A stretch of 64,000 nt of DNA from Paracoccaceae bacterium (GTDB lineage Bacteria; Pseudomonadota; Alphaproteobacteria; Rhodobacterales; Rhodobacteraceae), in NCBI GenBank assembly GCA_021648025.1, contig JAKITO010000002.1, positions 182,277 through 246,276 of the forward strand, written 5' to 3'. Made by a program: the position numbers and the translations under genes. The notes beneath the pieces are model-generated. The model made no database searches. It was not told the origin of the DNA and saw nothing but the letters and a program-made list of their open reading frames with translations. Shown here piece after piece: positions 54,520-64,000 of the stretch (the stretch's first letter is position 1; every line of letters begins with the position of its first letter).

Positions 54520-56064
54520 TTAGATGAACGCATCGGGCATTGAGGCTTTTTTGTCGTCGATATACGCCTCAAGTGCCCGCCTGATCGCCGGATCAAGTGG
54601 CGGTTGGCGGTAATTGTCGATCAGATATTGCACCCGGACCGCGGCCAGCGACTGAGTGTCACGCGCGCCTTCTTCTTCCCAGGTTTCAAACGGTTTATAG
54701 TCCAGTAATTGCGTGCGCCAAAACGCCGTTTGATAATTGTTCTGGGTATGCTCGCACCCCAGAAAATGCCCGCCCGGCCCCACTTCGGCAATTGCCCCCA
54801 TGGCCTGGGCTTCTTCACCTGTATCCACCCCGGCGGCCAGACGTTGCAACACGCCCAGTTGGTCTGCATCCATGACAAATTTCTCAAAACTGCTGACCAG
54901 CCCGCCTTCCAGCCAGCCGCAGGAATGCAGCATAAAGTTCACCCCGCCCAGCAACGCCGCATTATGGGTATGCGCGGTTTCATACGCCGCCTGCGCATCC
55001 GGCAGCTTGGAACCACAAAGCCCCCCGCCCGACCGGAATGGCAGGCCCATCCGGCGCGCCAATTGCCCCGCGCCGCTTAGAATTTGCGTCGCTTCCGGCG
55101 TGCCAAAGGTCGGCGCGCCACTGTTCATGTCAATCGAGGCGACGAACGCGCCAAAAATCACCGGCGCACCGGGGCGCACCAATTGCGAGTAGGCGATGCC
55201 GGCCATCACTTCGGCCAGAACCTGCGTCAAGGTGCCCATAACCGACACCGGCGCCATCGCCCCGCCGACAATAAACGGAGAGACAATGCAGGCCTGACCG
55301 GCACCTGCGTACACCTCTAATGCGCCCATCATCACGTCATCAAACGTCAGTGGTGAATTGATGTTGATCAGCGAGGTCATCACCACGTTGTCGGCCACAA
55401 ATTCCTTACCAAACAGAATCTCGCACATTTCAACCGAATCCTGTGCCCGGCCTGGCTCGGTCACCGAGCCCATGAACGGTTTGTCCGACAGGGTCATATG
55501 CGCATAAAGCATGTCCAGATGCCGCTTGTTCACCGCCACATCGGTGGGTTCACACACGGTGCCGCCCGAATGGTGCAGGAATTCCGACATTTGCCCCAGC
55601 TTCACGAATTTGCGGAAATCCGCCATCGTCGCATAACGCCGCCCGCCATCCAGATCGCGCACAAATGGCGGGCCGTAAACTGGCGCACAGACCATGTTGC
55701 GTCCACCGATCACCACGTTTTTCTCAGGATTGCGGGCGTGTTGGGTGAAACTGGCGGGGGCTGTCTTGCACAATTGGCGCGCAAGTCCGCGCGGGATGCG
55801 CACCCGCTCGCCTTCGATCTCGGCACCGACGCCGCGCCAGAGATCCAGGGCACCCGGATTATTGACAAAATTCACCCCAATCTCGGCCAGAACGGTTTCG
55901 GCGTTGGCTTCGATGGTCTCTAATGCGGCATCGCTCAGAATCTCGAAGTTCGGGATGTTTCGCTCAATATACCTGGCGGTTTCAATCCGCACTGCGGTGC
56001 GTTCTGCGCGTCGCGCGGCACCGCCGCCGCTGCGGGATCTGCGCCTTTGGGCTGCCTCTGGCAT
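54520..56064 (-). CDS. MttB-like trimethylamine methyltransferase family protein, without pyrrolysine
   Basis: This 514-residue protein belongs to the MttB superfamily: a short Arg-rich N-terminus, then [61 protein letters not shown] and [17 protein letters not shown]. The C-terminal part contains [16 protein letters not shown]. The frame is open with no in-frame TAG, so it is a non-pyrrolysine member. Members of this type demethylate quaternary amines such as glycine betaine with a corrinoid partner. No corrinoid protein or reductive activase is nearby. Substrate unknown. Confidence 0.88.
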   Translation of the reverse strand: MPEAAQRRRSRSGGGAARRAERTAVRIETARYIERNIPNFEILSDAALETIEANAETVLAEIGVNFVNNPGALDLWRGVGAEIEGERVRIPRGLARQLCKTAPASFTQHARNPEKNVVIGGRNMVCAPVYGPPFVRDLDGGRRYATMADFRKFVKLGQMSEFLHHSGGTVCEPTDVAVNKRHLDMLYAHMTLSDKPFMGSVTEPGRAQDSVEMCEILFGKEFVADNVVMTSLININSPLTFDDVMMGALEVYAGAGQACIVSPFIVGGAMAPVSVMGTLTQVLAEVMAGIAYSQLVRPGAPVIFGAFVASIDMNSGAPTFGTPEATQILSGAGQLARRMGLPFRSGGGLCGSKLPDAQAAYETAHTHNAALLGGVNFMLHSCGWLEGGLVSSFEKFVMDADQLGVLQRLAAGVDTGEEAQAMGAIAEVGPGGHFLGCEHTQNNYQTAFWRTQLLDYKPFETWEEEGARDTQSLAAVRVQYLIDNYRQPPLDPAIRRALEAYIDDKKASMPDAFI

Positions 56065-56223
56065 GTCGTTGTATTTCCGTTTGAAAGGGTTGTTGGTCCA
56101 CCGATACCGCAGTTCACCACCGCGCCTCGTCAGGTTTACGGCGCATCAGGGGGAAATACGACATTGCAACTGATCAGATTGCACCGCTTGCGCAATCACA
56201 GCGTGACAGGTATCAGCCGGAAC

Positions 56224-57786
56224 ATGCAAACACCCAATCATGACCGCCTTCTTATCATCGACTTTGGCAGCCAGGTCACCCAGCTGATCGCCCGTCGCCT
56301 GCGTGAACTTAATGTTTATTGCGAAATCCACCCGTATCAGAACGTCACGGCCACATTTATCCGCGACATGGCCCCGCGTGCGGTGATTCTGTCGGGTGGC
56401 CCGGATTCGGTAACCCGCGACGGCAGCCCGCGTGCACCGGATGAATTGTTCGAAATGGGCCTGCCGGTGCTGGGCATCTGTTACGGCCAACAGGTAATGA
56501 TGATGCAATTGGGTGGAATGGTCGAAACCGGCCATGGCACGGCGGAATTTGGCCGGGCGTTTGTGACGCCCACCACACCGGGTCTGGACCTGCTGGAGGG
56601 GTGGTTCAGCGATGGCGACGAACAGGTCTGGATGAGTCACGGTGACCACGTCAGCGCGATCGCACCGGGATTTCAGGTCTATGGCACATCGCCCAACGCG
56701 CCCTTTGCCATCACCGCCGACCCGGCCCGCCGTTTCTATGCGGTACAATTCCACCCCGAAGTGCATCACACCCCTGGTGGCGCGCGGATTTATGAGAATT
56801 TTGTCCGCCTCGCCGGGTTCACCGGCGACTGGACCATGGGGGCCTACCGCGATGTGGCAATTGCCAAAATCCGCGCACAGGTGGGCGACAAACAGGTGAT
56901 TTGCGGGCTGTCGGGCGGGGTTGATTCCTCCGTAGCCGCGGTGCTGATCCACGAGGCAATTGGCGACCAGCTCACTTGCGTCTTTGTCGATCACGGGTTG
57001 TTGCGCCAAAACGAAGGGCGCGACGTTGTCACCATGTTTCGTGATCACTACAACATGGCGCTGATCCACGCCGAAGAACAGGAAATGTTCCTGGGCGCAT
57101 TGGAAGGTCAAAGTGACCCCGAGACCAAGCGTAAAATCATCGGCAAGCTGTTTATTGATGTATTTCAAAAGGTTGCAAATGGTATTGAAGGTGCTGAATT
57201 CCTTGCCCAAGGCACGCTATACCCGGATGTAATCGAAAGTGTCTCGTTCAGTGGCGGGCCATCCGTGACCATCAAATCGCACCACAACGTCGGCGGGCTG
57301 CCTGAGAAAATGGGCCTGAAACTGGTTGAACCCCTGCGCGAATTGTTCAAGGACGAAGTGCGCGCGCTGGGCCGTGAACTGGGCCTGCCTGCGTCGTTCA
57401 TTGGCCGCCATCCGTTTCCGGGGCCGGGATTGGCAATCCGCTGTCCGGGCGAAATTACCCGCGCGAAACTTGATATTCTGCGTCAGGCGGATGCAATCTA
57501 TATCGACCAGATCCGCAAACACGGGCTGTATGATGAAATTTGGCAGGCGTTTGTTGTCATCCTGCCGGTGCGCACGGTGGGTGTCATGGGCGATGGCCGC
57601 ACTTATGATTTCGCCTGTGCCTTGCGGGCGGTGAACTCGGTCGATGGCATGACGGCAGATTATTACCCCTTCACCCATGAATTTCTGGGCGAGACCGCGA
57701 CCCGCATCATCAATGAGGTCAAAGGCATCAACCGGGTGACGTATGACATTACCTCAAAGCCGCCGGGCACGATTGAATGGGAATGA
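56224..57786 (+). CDS. guaA: GMP synthase (glutamine-hydrolysing)
   Basis: This 520-residue enzyme converts XMP to GMP. The N-terminal glutamine amidotransferase has Cys in GICYGQQ and His/Glu in FHPEVHHT. The ATP pyrophosphatase domain has the P-loop [10 protein letters not shown], and the C-terminal dimerisation domain contains [16 protein letters not shown] and KPPGTIEWE sequences. ATG 56224 ([15 protein letters not shown]) fits the family length; the 59 residues before it in the frame look non-coding. It is divergent from the MttB-like gene. Confidence 0.96.
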   Translation: MQTPNHDRLLIIDFGSQVTQLIARRLRELNVYCEIHPYQNVTATFIRDMAPRAVILSGGPDSVTRDGSPRAPDELFEMGLPVLGICYGQQVMMMQLGGMVETGHGTAEFGRAFVTPTTPGLDLLEGWFSDGDEQVWMSHGDHVSAIAPGFQVYGTSPNAPFAITADPARRFYAVQFHPEVHHTPGGARIYENFVRLAGFTGDWTMGAYRDVAIAKIRAQVGDKQVICGLSGGVDSSVAAVLIHEAIGDQLTCVFVDHGLLRQNEGRDVVTMFRDHYNMALIHAEEQEMFLGALEGQSDPETKRKIIGKLFIDVFQKVANGIEGAEFLAQGTLYPDVIESVSFSGGPSVTIKSHHNVGGLPEKMGLKLVEPLRELFKDEVRALGRELGLPASFIGRHPFPGPGLAIRCPGEITRAKLDILRQADAIYIDQIRKHGLYDEIWQAFVVILPVRTVGVMGDGRTYDFACALRAVNSVDGMTADYYPFTHEFLGETATRIINEVKGINRVTYDITSKPPGTIEWE

Positions 57787-57932
57787 TCCCCGCCCAAGCC
57801 GCACCTGCGGCTGGAAACCAATTTCGACGGAATTTCCGCCGATAGACCTACCATTCCCAAATGAGGCGATGATAATTTGGCAGGGCCTGCCATACTGACC
57901 GTATTTAGCCCACGAAAACAGGGATTCCCGAC

Positions 57933-59312
57933 GTGTCATTTACCCCCGAACTGGCCGAAATCCGATTTGGCTGTGGTCTGTCCCCCGATGTGGCACCACC
58001 AGGTGATCCCGCCGCCATGTTGCAAGGGCTGACCCAGCCCGACACCATGGCGCAAAAATATCCGATCACCGGATACGGATCGGTCCGCACGCGGATTGTC
58101 ACTGTCAAAAAACTGCGCCGGCAGCACCGCAAAAAACAGATCGACCGCAAACAATTGGTCACCCAACTTAAAAACCTGCGTCAAGCTGCCAACAAAGAGG
58201 GCGCCATTGGGTTCACCCGGGGCCTGCAACGCTGGGTCAAAACAGAACATGGGTTTTTCGAACGCCTCGTGGCATTTTGGGGTGATCATTTCACCGCCAT
58301 GGGCAAGAACAACTTTATGAAGAACGCACCCGTGGCCTATATAGAAGAGGCAATTCGACCCAATATCACCGGTCAGTTCGCCGATCTGCTGATCGCCACG
58401 ACAACCCATCCCCTGATGCTGCATTTCCTGGATCAGGCAAAATCGGTCGGTCCCGGCAGCAAGGTCGCGGCCCGTTCAAAGCGTCTGAAGGGCCTGAACG
58501 AAAATCTGGCCCGCGAAGTGATGGAACTGCATACCCTGGGTGTTGGTGGCCCCTATTCGCAAGGTGACGTGCGCCAATTGGCCGAATTGTTCACCGGAAT
58601 GAACCTGACTGCGGACATCACATTCAGGTTCCGCGCGGATTTTGCCGAACCGGGGCGCGAGACCGTGCTGGGGCGGTCCTATGGCGGCGATCCGGCCAAA
58701 TTGGAACCGGTGCTGCAATCGTTGCGCGATCTGGCCGTTCACCCGGCAACCGCGCGCCATATTGCCCGCAAACTGGCGGTACATTTTGTCTCGGACAACC
58801 CCGACCCGGATCTGGTGCAACACATAGAAGCAGTCTTTAACGACACCGCCGGTAACCTTTTGGCGATCTCGGGCGCGTTGCTGGAACACCCGGCAAGCTG
58901 GGAGCCGCGCCTTGGCAACGTCAAACCACCGTTTGATTTCATCGCTTCGGCCACCCGCGCACTGGCGCCAGATCAGGCGCGGTTTGACCAGATCGGTTAC
59001 CGGGTGATGAACCGTCTGATGCTGGCCCCCCTGGATCTGATGGGCCAACCCTGGAACCGCCCGGGCGGACCCGATGGCTGGAATGAACAGGATGAGGCCT
59101 GGATAACCCCGCAAGGTGTTTCGGCGCGGTTGCGATGGGCCCTAAGCGTGCCGCAGAAATTGCGACCCCGACTGCCCGATCCGGACCGGTTTGTCACCAC
59201 CACGTTGGGATCATACGCCACCCAACCGGTGATTTTCGCGGCCCGGACTGCGGAAAGCAGATCTGACGCTATTGGCCTTGTTCTGGCAGCACCCGCGTTT
59301 CAGCGCCGATAG
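57933..59312 (+). CDS. DUF1800 family protein
   Basis: This 459-residue protein starts with GTG (AGGGA about seven bases upstream) and opens SFTPELAEIRFGCGLSPDV. Family marks are GFFERLVAFWGDHFTAMGKN, NENLAREVMELHTLGVGGPYSQGDV and HPATARHIARKLAVHFVSDNP. DUF1800 proteins are nearly always paired with a DUF1501 protein, as here (12 bases apart). Function is not established. No clear signal peptide is visible. Confidence 0.9.
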   Translation: MSFTPELAEIRFGCGLSPDVAPPGDPAAMLQGLTQPDTMAQKYPITGYGSVRTRIVTVKKLRRQHRKKQIDRKQLVTQLKNLRQAANKEGAIGFTRGLQRWVKTEHGFFERLVAFWGDHFTAMGKNNFMKNAPVAYIEEAIRPNITGQFADLLIATTTHPLMLHFLDQAKSVGPGSKVAARSKRLKGLNENLAREVMELHTLGVGGPYSQGDVRQLAELFTGMNLTADITFRFRADFAEPGRETVLGRSYGGDPAKLEPVLQSLRDLAVHPATARHIARKLAVHFVSDNPDPDLVQHIEAVFNDTAGNLLAISGALLEHPASWEPRLGNVKPPFDFIASATRALAPDQARFDQIGYRVMNRLMLAPLDLMGQPWNRPGGPDGWNEQDEAWITPQGVSARLRWALSVPQKLRPRLPDPDRFVTTTLGSYATQPVIFAARTAESRSDAIGLVLAAPAFQRR

Positions 59313-59324
59313 GAGATTTGAGAC

Positions 59325-60539
59325 ATGAGTTTACCCCTCTCACGCCGTTCGTTCCTGACACGCACGTCCCTGCTGGGCTGTTGTGCGGCCGCCAGCCCTT
59401 TGATGACCCCGCTCAGCTTTGCCGCCGCCCCCTGGGAATCGCGCCTGGTGGTGATCATCCTGCGCGGTGGCATGGACGGGCTGGATGTGGTGCAACCCTG
59501 GGGGGCTGCCGAATATGGCGAGCTGCGCGGAAAACTTGGCCCTGCGACCGGGGGCGGCCCGGCCAAAGGCACCTATGATCTTGACGGCTTTTTCGCCATG
59601 CACAGCGCGTTGGCGCCGCTGATCCCCCTGTGGCAACAGGGTGAATTGGGGTTCGTGCACGCGGTGGCCACACCTTACCGGCACAAACGCAGCCATTTTG
59701 ACGGCCAGGACCTGCTTGAGGCCGGCACCCCAAACCTGAGTGGTGTGCGCGATGGCTGGCTGAATCGGATGTTGCAATCCCTGCCAGGGGTCGAAGGGCG
59801 CACCGCATATGCGATCGGCCACGGAGATTTGAAAGTGCTGTCCGGGTCGGCGGCGGTATCCGACTGGTCGCCTGATTCCAACCTTGAAATGTCGCCCCAG
59901 GCCATGTTGCTGGCGCAATTGGTGATGGAACAGGACCCGGCCTTTCACGCCGCCCTTTCCGAGGCGTTAAACCTGTCCGCGAATGAAGACGAAACAGACA
60001 GAGAAGACGGGGCCATGACCGTGCCGCGCAAAGCCCGGGGCCGGACCCATATCAAAATCGCTGAATTTGCCGCCGAGCAATTGCGTGGCGACACACGGGT
60101 GGCGTCGTTTTCGATCAACGGCTGGGATACGCATAATCGTCAGGAACGATCAATCAAGGGCGCTTTGTCCGGTCTGGCCGAAACCATTCTGACACTTAAA
60201 CAAAAACTTGGAAGCAACGTCTGGAATAAAACCTCGATCGTGGCGATGACCGAATTTGGCCGTACGGTGCGCCTTAATGGCACGGGGGGCACGGATCATG
60301 GCACGGGGGGGGCGATGATTCTGGCAGGTGGTGCCGTGCATGGCGGTCGGGTGCTGGGGCGCTGGCCGGGCCTGGACGAGGCCGCGTTGTTTGAGCGTCG
60401 CGACCTGATGCCCACCGGTGATGTGCGCGCGCCTGCGGCCTGGTTGATGCGGGCCATGACCGGACTTGATCGCAATGTGCTGGAACGGGTGGTTTTCCCG
60501 GGGCTGGATATGGAAACTGATCCGGGTATTGTCCGCTGA
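59325..60539 (+). CDS. DUF1501 family protein, Tat-exported
   Basis: This 404-residue protein has a twin-arginine signal (SRRSFLTRTSLLGCCAAAS). The DUF1501 body contains VVIILRGGMDGLDVVQPWG, HAVATPYRHKRSHFDGQDLLEAG, WDTHNRQ, TEFGRTVRLNGTGGTDHGTG and GRVLGRWPGL. The metal-ligand-like Asp/His residues recall alkaline phosphatase or sulfatase folds. It probably acts in the periplasm with its DUF1800 partner. Confidence 0.92.
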   Translation: MSLPLSRRSFLTRTSLLGCCAAASPLMTPLSFAAAPWESRLVVIILRGGMDGLDVVQPWGAAEYGELRGKLGPATGGGPAKGTYDLDGFFAMHSALAPLIPLWQQGELGFVHAVATPYRHKRSHFDGQDLLEAGTPNLSGVRDGWLNRMLQSLPGVEGRTAYAIGHGDLKVLSGSAAVSDWSPDSNLEMSPQAMLLAQLVMEQDPAFHAALSEALNLSANEDETDREDGAMTVPRKARGRTHIKIAEFAAEQLRGDTRVASFSINGWDTHNRQERSIKGALSGLAETILTLKQKLGSNVWNKTSIVAMTEFGRTVRLNGTGGTDHGTGGAMILAGGAVHGGRVLGRWPGLDEAALFERRDLMPTGDVRAPAAWLMRAMTGLDRNVLERVVFPGLDMETDPGIVR

Positions 60540-60563
60540 CGTTTGCGCCCTTAGATAGATGTC

Positions 60564-61286
60564 ATGACATTACTTAATCCAGATCGCCCCGTCGGGCCCC
60601 GCGTCGAAAACTGGTCACCGCCGCCTGCGCCATCAAGTGAAACCCTGAAAGGGCAATATGCGTGGCTGGAACCGCTTGAGGCCGAGGCGCATGCCGCATT
60701 GCTGTTTCGCGCGTATCTGGGCCATGATGAGCTGTGGGATTACATGCCTTACGGGCCGTTCCATTCGGCAGCACAATACCACCGCTGGGTTCGCGATACC
60801 GTGGCCGACAAGGGGCATCTGTTTTACGCCATCAAAAACCTTGAGTCGGGCGAATTCGAAGGTGTGGCCAGCTTTTTGCGGATCAACCCTGCGGCTGGCT
60901 CAATTGAAGTTGGCAATATCAACTATGCCCCGGCGTTACAGCGGACCCGTGCGGCGACCGAGGCCATGTTCCTGATGATGCAATGGGCGTTTGACGCGGG
61001 CTATCGGCGTTATGAATGGAAATGCAATGCTTTGAATGGTCCCAGCCGCGCCGCCGGTCAGCGCCTTGGGCTAAGTTTTGAAGGGGTGTTCCGGCAGATG
61101 ATGGTGGTCAAGGGGCGCAACCGCGACACTGCCTGGTTTGGTGCCATCGACACCGAATGGCCGGCTTTGCGCGTGGCGTTCCAATCCTGGCTTGCGCCAT
61201 CGAATTTCGATGCGGGCGGGCGACAAATCGAAAGCCTGAGCGCGCTGACCCAATCGGTCCGCGTGGCCACCGATCCAAGCCTGTAG
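60564..61286 (+). CDS. GNAT family N-acetyltransferase (RimJ/RimL type)
   Basis: This 240-residue protein has the acetyltransferase_3 fold: EPLEAEAHAALLFRAYLGHDELWDYMPYGPF, GVASFLRINPAAGSIEVG, YAPALQRTRAATEAMFLMMQWAF, YEWKCNALNGPSRAAGQRLGL and FEGVFRQMMVVKGRNRDTAWF. Members acetylate protein N-termini or small amines. It follows the DUF1501 gene by 24 bases and may be co-transcribed. Substrate unknown. Confidence 0.92.
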   Translation: MTLLNPDRPVGPRVENWSPPPAPSSETLKGQYAWLEPLEAEAHAALLFRAYLGHDELWDYMPYGPFHSAAQYHRWVRDTVADKGHLFYAIKNLESGEFEGVASFLRINPAAGSIEVGNINYAPALQRTRAATEAMFLMMQWAFDAGYRRYEWKCNALNGPSRAAGQRLGLSFEGVFRQMMVVKGRNRDTAWFGAIDTEWPALRVAFQSWLAPSNFDAGGRQIESLSALTQSVRVATDPSL

Positions 61287-61380
61287 CGCCGACTGGCCTT
61301 TATTCAAAACTTGGTAAATCGTCGCGAAATGGGTTTTGACCGATCGCGGCAAGGGTGACGACCGCTTCAATCTTACCGTT

Positions 61381-62154
61381 TCATTTCAAAGGCCGCTTGG
61401 CCAGAAACGCTGATATTCGCTGTTTGGCTTCCTGCGTCTCCCAGGCCGCGACAAGTGCCGTGATCGAAAGATCAATGGCCGCCTTGTCGATGCGCGGCCC
61501 AAGATCGCGGACCAGGGCCTTGGCGGCGGCCACCGCACCGGGCGCGCAGGACAGGTAAGGTACGACTTCGGCGTCAATGGCGGCACTCAGATCGCCCTCG
61601 GGCACACTGCGGGCCAGAATGCCCAGATCAACCGCCTCGGTGGCGTCAAATATCCGCCCCGACATGAACACCCGGCGCGCCCGCGCTTCGCCCATGCGCG
61701 CGACAACATACGGTCCGATGGTGGCGGGGATGATGCCCAACCTTGTTTCGGTCAGGCCCATTTTCAGGTGATCAACCCCGATTGCCACATCGCAGATACA
61801 GGCCATGCCGATACCACCGCCAAAGGCGTTGCCCTGAAGCGCGCCAACCAGTGGTTTGGGCAGGGTATTAAGTGCATGCAACATTTCGGCCAGTTTGCGG
61901 GCCTCTTTAAAGCGGGTGGCGCCGTCTGCGGCCATCTGTTGCTGCATCCAGGCCAGATCACCGCCGGCACAAAAGGTTTTTCCACGCGCAGTCAGAACCA
62001 CGACGCGCACGCCGTCGTCCTGCGCCAGTTGCTGTGCCGCTTGGGTAAGTTCACCAATCATCTGCGCCGACAAGGCGTTGTGTTTGTCCACCCGGATCAG
62101 GGTGAGCGTCGCCACACCGCGCGTATCCGTGGTTAAGTCAATGGTTTCAAACAT
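61381..62154 (-). CDS. liuC: Enoyl-CoA hydratase family protein, probable methylglutaconyl-CoA hydratase
   Basis: This 257-residue crotonase-fold enzyme has oxyanion-hole segments TFCAGGDLAWMQ and GNAFGGGIGMACICDVAIG. The active-site region is LGIIPATIGPYVV. Position next to HMG-CoA lyase and a biotin-dependent acyl-CoA carboxylase points to hydration of 3-methylglutaconyl-CoA in leucine breakdown; the fold alone would fit other enoyl-CoAs. It starts four bases after the HMG-CoA lyase stop. Confidence 0.88.
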   Translation of the reverse strand: MFETIDLTTDTRGVATLTLIRVDKHNALSAQMIGELTQAAQQLAQDDGVRVVVLTARGKTFCAGGDLAWMQQQMAADGATRFKEARKLAEMLHALNTLPKPLVGALQGNAFGGGIGMACICDVAIGVDHLKMGLTETRLGIIPATIGPYVVARMGEARARRVFMSGRIFDATEAVDLGILARSVPEGDLSAAIDAEVVPYLSCAPGAVAAAKALVRDLGPRIDKAAIDLSITALVAAWETQEAKQRISAFLAKRPLK

Positions 62155-62157
62155 CGC

Positions 62158-63012
62158 TTATCCTGTTCGCATGGCGCGGGCCATTTCGGCCGCCTGCTTC
62201 AGCACATCCATATCCAGTCCGGTTGCATATCCCAGACGTTCCAGGTGAGCGGCGACATTTTCGGTGGCCACATTTCCCGCCGCACCAGTTGCAAACGGAC
62301 AGCCGCCCAAGCCACCAACAGCGGCATCAAACACCCGAACCCCCAGCGACAGTGACGCGTCAATGTTTTCCAGCGCCCGCCCGGCGGTATCGTGGTAATG
62401 CCCGGCCAAACGGGTCACCGGCATGCGTTCGCGCACCTTGATCAGCATTCTGGCAATGCTGTCGGGTCTGGCCTGGCCCAACGTGTCGCCCAATGACACC
62501 TCGTAACAGCCCAATGAGAACAGCTTGTCCGCCACTTGCGCCACCTTGTCCGGGTCGGTCGGGCCATCGTATGGGCAATCGGTGACGCAGGAAACATAGC
62601 CGCGCACCGGCAGGTCAATGTGACGGGCGGCTGTCAGGATTGGTTCGAAACGGGCGATGGATTCTTCGATCGAGGCGTCGATATTCGCCTGTGAGAACCC
62701 CTCGCTGGCCGACGCGAACACCGCAATTTCATCGACCCTCGCGCGCAAGGCGTCGTCATAGCCCCGCATATTCGGGGTAAGGGCTGCATATCGGATACCG
62801 GATTGCCGGGCAATCCCGGCCAGAACCGCGCCACTGTCAGCCATCTGAGGCACCTTGGCCGGGTTCACAAAAGCAGCCACTTCAATGCGCGAAAAGCCGA
62901 CGCGACTTAGACAATCGACCAGAGCGACCTTGTCGGCGGTCGGAATTTCCTGTTGTTCGTTCTGCAACCCGTCGCGCGGGCCGACTTCGTATATCTCGAC
63001 GTGTTCGGTCAT
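62158..63012 (-). CDS. mvaB: Hydroxymethylglutaryl-CoA lyase
   Basis: This 284-residue enzyme splits HMG-CoA into acetyl-CoA and acetoacetate, the last leucine-degradation step. Motifs are YEVGPRDGLQNE near the start (Arg and Asp of the TIM-barrel active site), VSCVTDCPYDGPTDP, SLGDTLGQ, HYHDTAGRALENI and VGGLGGCPFATGAAGNVATE with the catalytic Cys. ATG 63012 has AGGGG nine bases upstream; longer in-frame starts lack this. Confidence 0.95.
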   Translation of the reverse strand: MTEHVEIYEVGPRDGLQNEQQEIPTADKVALVDCLSRVGFSRIEVAAFVNPAKVPQMADSGAVLAGIARQSGIRYAALTPNMRGYDDALRARVDEIAVFASASEGFSQANIDASIEESIARFEPILTAARHIDLPVRGYVSCVTDCPYDGPTDPDKVAQVADKLFSLGCYEVSLGDTLGQARPDSIARMLIKVRERMPVTRLAGHYHDTAGRALENIDASLSLGVRVFDAAVGGLGGCPFATGAAGNVATENVAAHLERLGYATGLDMDVLKQAAEMARAMRTG

Positions 63013-63140
63013 TTTTGGCATCCCCTGCACTGTTATCTTCAGCCTAGCCGAGCCTTTAGCGACCCGCCAGCGCAATCCCAACCTTTCCCTGAACGCTCAG
63101 CCATATACGCGCCATACAGCTTCATCCAAGGGTATCGGCA

Positions 63141-64000
63141 TTACCCATCATCGGCCTCAAGGCGCACCAATGCGGCACCGGCTTCGACTTGATCACCCGC
63201 CTTGACCAGCACTTCGGCCACCACGCCGTCGCGCGCGGCCAACAGGGAATGCTCCATTTTCATCGCTTCCAGAACCGCCAGACGGTCGCCGCTGGTCACG
63301 GTTTGCCCCGGCTGGGCGTTGATCAGTTTGACCAGCCCGGGCATCGGCGCCTGGATCAGATTGCCGTCGCCAATGCCATCTGTTTCACGCTGCGCCGGAT
63401 CGTGGCGGACAAAGCGATAGCCATTGCCCCAGAACACCGTGATCTCATCATCTGAAACGGCCACGCGCGCCAGAACCCGCGTTGTATCACACCACCAGGT
63501 CCCGTCACGCCGGACCACACGGTGGGACACCTCGGGTAATTCCACGGTGAAATCCTGCGGCCCGTTGGTGCTGACCCGGGCGGTGATGTCTTGGTCAAGG
63601 TGGGTCAGGGTCACGTCCCGGATCAATGGCTGCCACAGGGTAAAGCCGCTGACATTTGGGTTGTCCCAAAGACCCAAAGCCGTCAGAGCGGCGATGGAAC
63701 GCACTTTGGTGCAGGCCACCGGGGTCGGCGTGAGGGTGTCAATGTGACGGGCGATCAGCCCGGTATCCATATCGCCCACCTTGAAGTCGGGCTGTGCGGC
63801 AAGCGCGCTAAGGAAGGAAATGTTGGTGGTCAGCCCGCCCACATCCGTGTGGCGCAAGGCACGTTCCAGTTGGTTCAGCGCCGCCCCACGGTTCGGGCCA
63901 TGCACCACCAGTTTGGCAATCATCGGGTCGTACCAGGGGCTGATGGTATCGCCCTGGCGCACACCGCTGTCGGCGCGGGCACCATCGGGGAAACTCAGGT
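63141..64000 (-). CDS. mccA: Methylcrotonyl-CoA carboxylase biotin-containing subunit, C-terminal part (partial)
   Basis: The reading frame is open to the right edge, so only the last 286 residues or so are visible. They begin in the biotin carboxylase C-terminal region (SPWYDPMIAKLVVHGPNR), pass through the subunit-interaction domain and end in a biotinyl domain with the biotin lysine in LEAMKMEHSL. Context with mvaB and a liuC-like gene favours 3-methylcrotonyl-CoA over propionyl- or acetyl-CoA as substrate (inference). A 128-base gap separates it from mvaB. Confidence 0.9.
   Translation of the reverse strand, partial: LSFPDGARADSGVRQGDTISPWYDPMIAKLVVHGPNRGAALNQLERALRHTDVGGLTTNISFLSALAAQPDFKVGDMDTGLIARHIDTLTPTPVACTKVRSIAALTALGLWDNPNVSGFTLWQPLIRDVTLTHLDQDITARVSTNGPQDFTVELPEVSHRVVRRDGTWWCDTTRVLARVAVSDDEITVFWGNGYRFVRHDPAQRETDGIGDGNLIQAPMPGLVKLINAQPGQTVTSGDRLAVLEAMKMEHSLLAARDGVVAEVLVKAGDQVEAGAALVRLEADDG

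Noticed and set aside
56146..57210. Minus-strand open frame opposite guaA (354 codons)
   Set aside because: guaA is certain from its catalytic motifs; this frame has no domain or ribosome site.
1..64000. CRISPR array, tRNA/rRNA genes, insertion sequences or prophage
   Set aside because: No regularly spaced repeats, cloverleaf sequences, transposase or integrase motifs, or phage structural genes were recognised by eye on either strand.

Overview
The window is a GC-rich, tightly packed alphaproteobacterial chromosome segment. Gene content and order point to the Rhodobacteraceae (Roseobacter-type): dusB(nifR3)-ntrB-ntrC-ntrY-ntrX, a fused ispDF followed by pgpA and a stand-alone CinA C-terminal domain, DUF6456 and DUF6477 proteins, a Hint-domain protein, a DUF1800/DUF1501 pair, an MttB-like protein without pyrrolysine and a leucine-degradation cluster. 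This taxonomic placement is inference. I saw no rRNA, tRNA, CRISPR array, IS element or prophage.

Region 1 (1-10.2 kb, all minus strand) is the most unusual part. It is a six-gene cluster built around two large proteins that resemble the poorly understood SrfB and SrfC 'virulence factors'. SrfB carries actin/Hsp70-type (ASKHA) nucleotide-binding motifs, and SrfC carries dynamin-like GTPase motifs. Upstream lie three single-pass membrane proteins with poly-proline spacers. Two of these share the same N-terminal domain, one fused to a trypsin-like protease and the other to a DUF2135-like beta domain. The third carries a cysteine-containing C-terminal domain. As far as I remember the enterobacterial SrfA protein, its parts appear here split and shuffled over separate genes. 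A sixth gene with a Pro/Glu-rich tail runs off the left edge.

Region 2 (10.4-12.1 kb, minus) is an H-NOX/diguanylate cyclase operon in which the H-NOX protein has lost its heme-ligand histidine and the YxSxR motif.

Region 3 (12.7-28.0 kb, plus) holds two complete five-gene peptide-type ABC transporter operons. Both have a strong hairpin between the binding protein and the first permease. A class III aminotransferase, a perfect 46-bp palindrome and an MltB-type lytic transglycosylase separate the two operons.

Region 4 (28.1-36.0 kb, minus) has a DUF2478 protein and the nitrogen regulators ntrX, ntrY, ntrC, ntrB and dusB. NtrC and NtrX both lack the GAFTGA sigma-54 contact loop.

Region 5 (36.2-54.4 kb) is mixed housekeeping and respiration: ispDF-pgpA-pncC, an MmgE/PrpD protein, a RatA/COQ10-type START protein, hpt with a small membrane protein, a LysR regulator, two c-type cytochromes, an exo/endonuclease-family protein, lipA, a Lys/Ala-rich helical protein, a di-heme oxidoreductase, an AlkD-like protein, an SDR with an altered catalytic motif, a Hint protein, DUF3179, DUF6456 and DUF6477.

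Region 6 (54.5-64 kb) has an MttB-like methyltransferase, guaA, the DUF1800/DUF1501 pair, a GNAT acetyltransferase and a minus-strand leucine/isovalerate degradation cluster (liuC-like, mvaB, mccA). The last gene is cut by the right edge.
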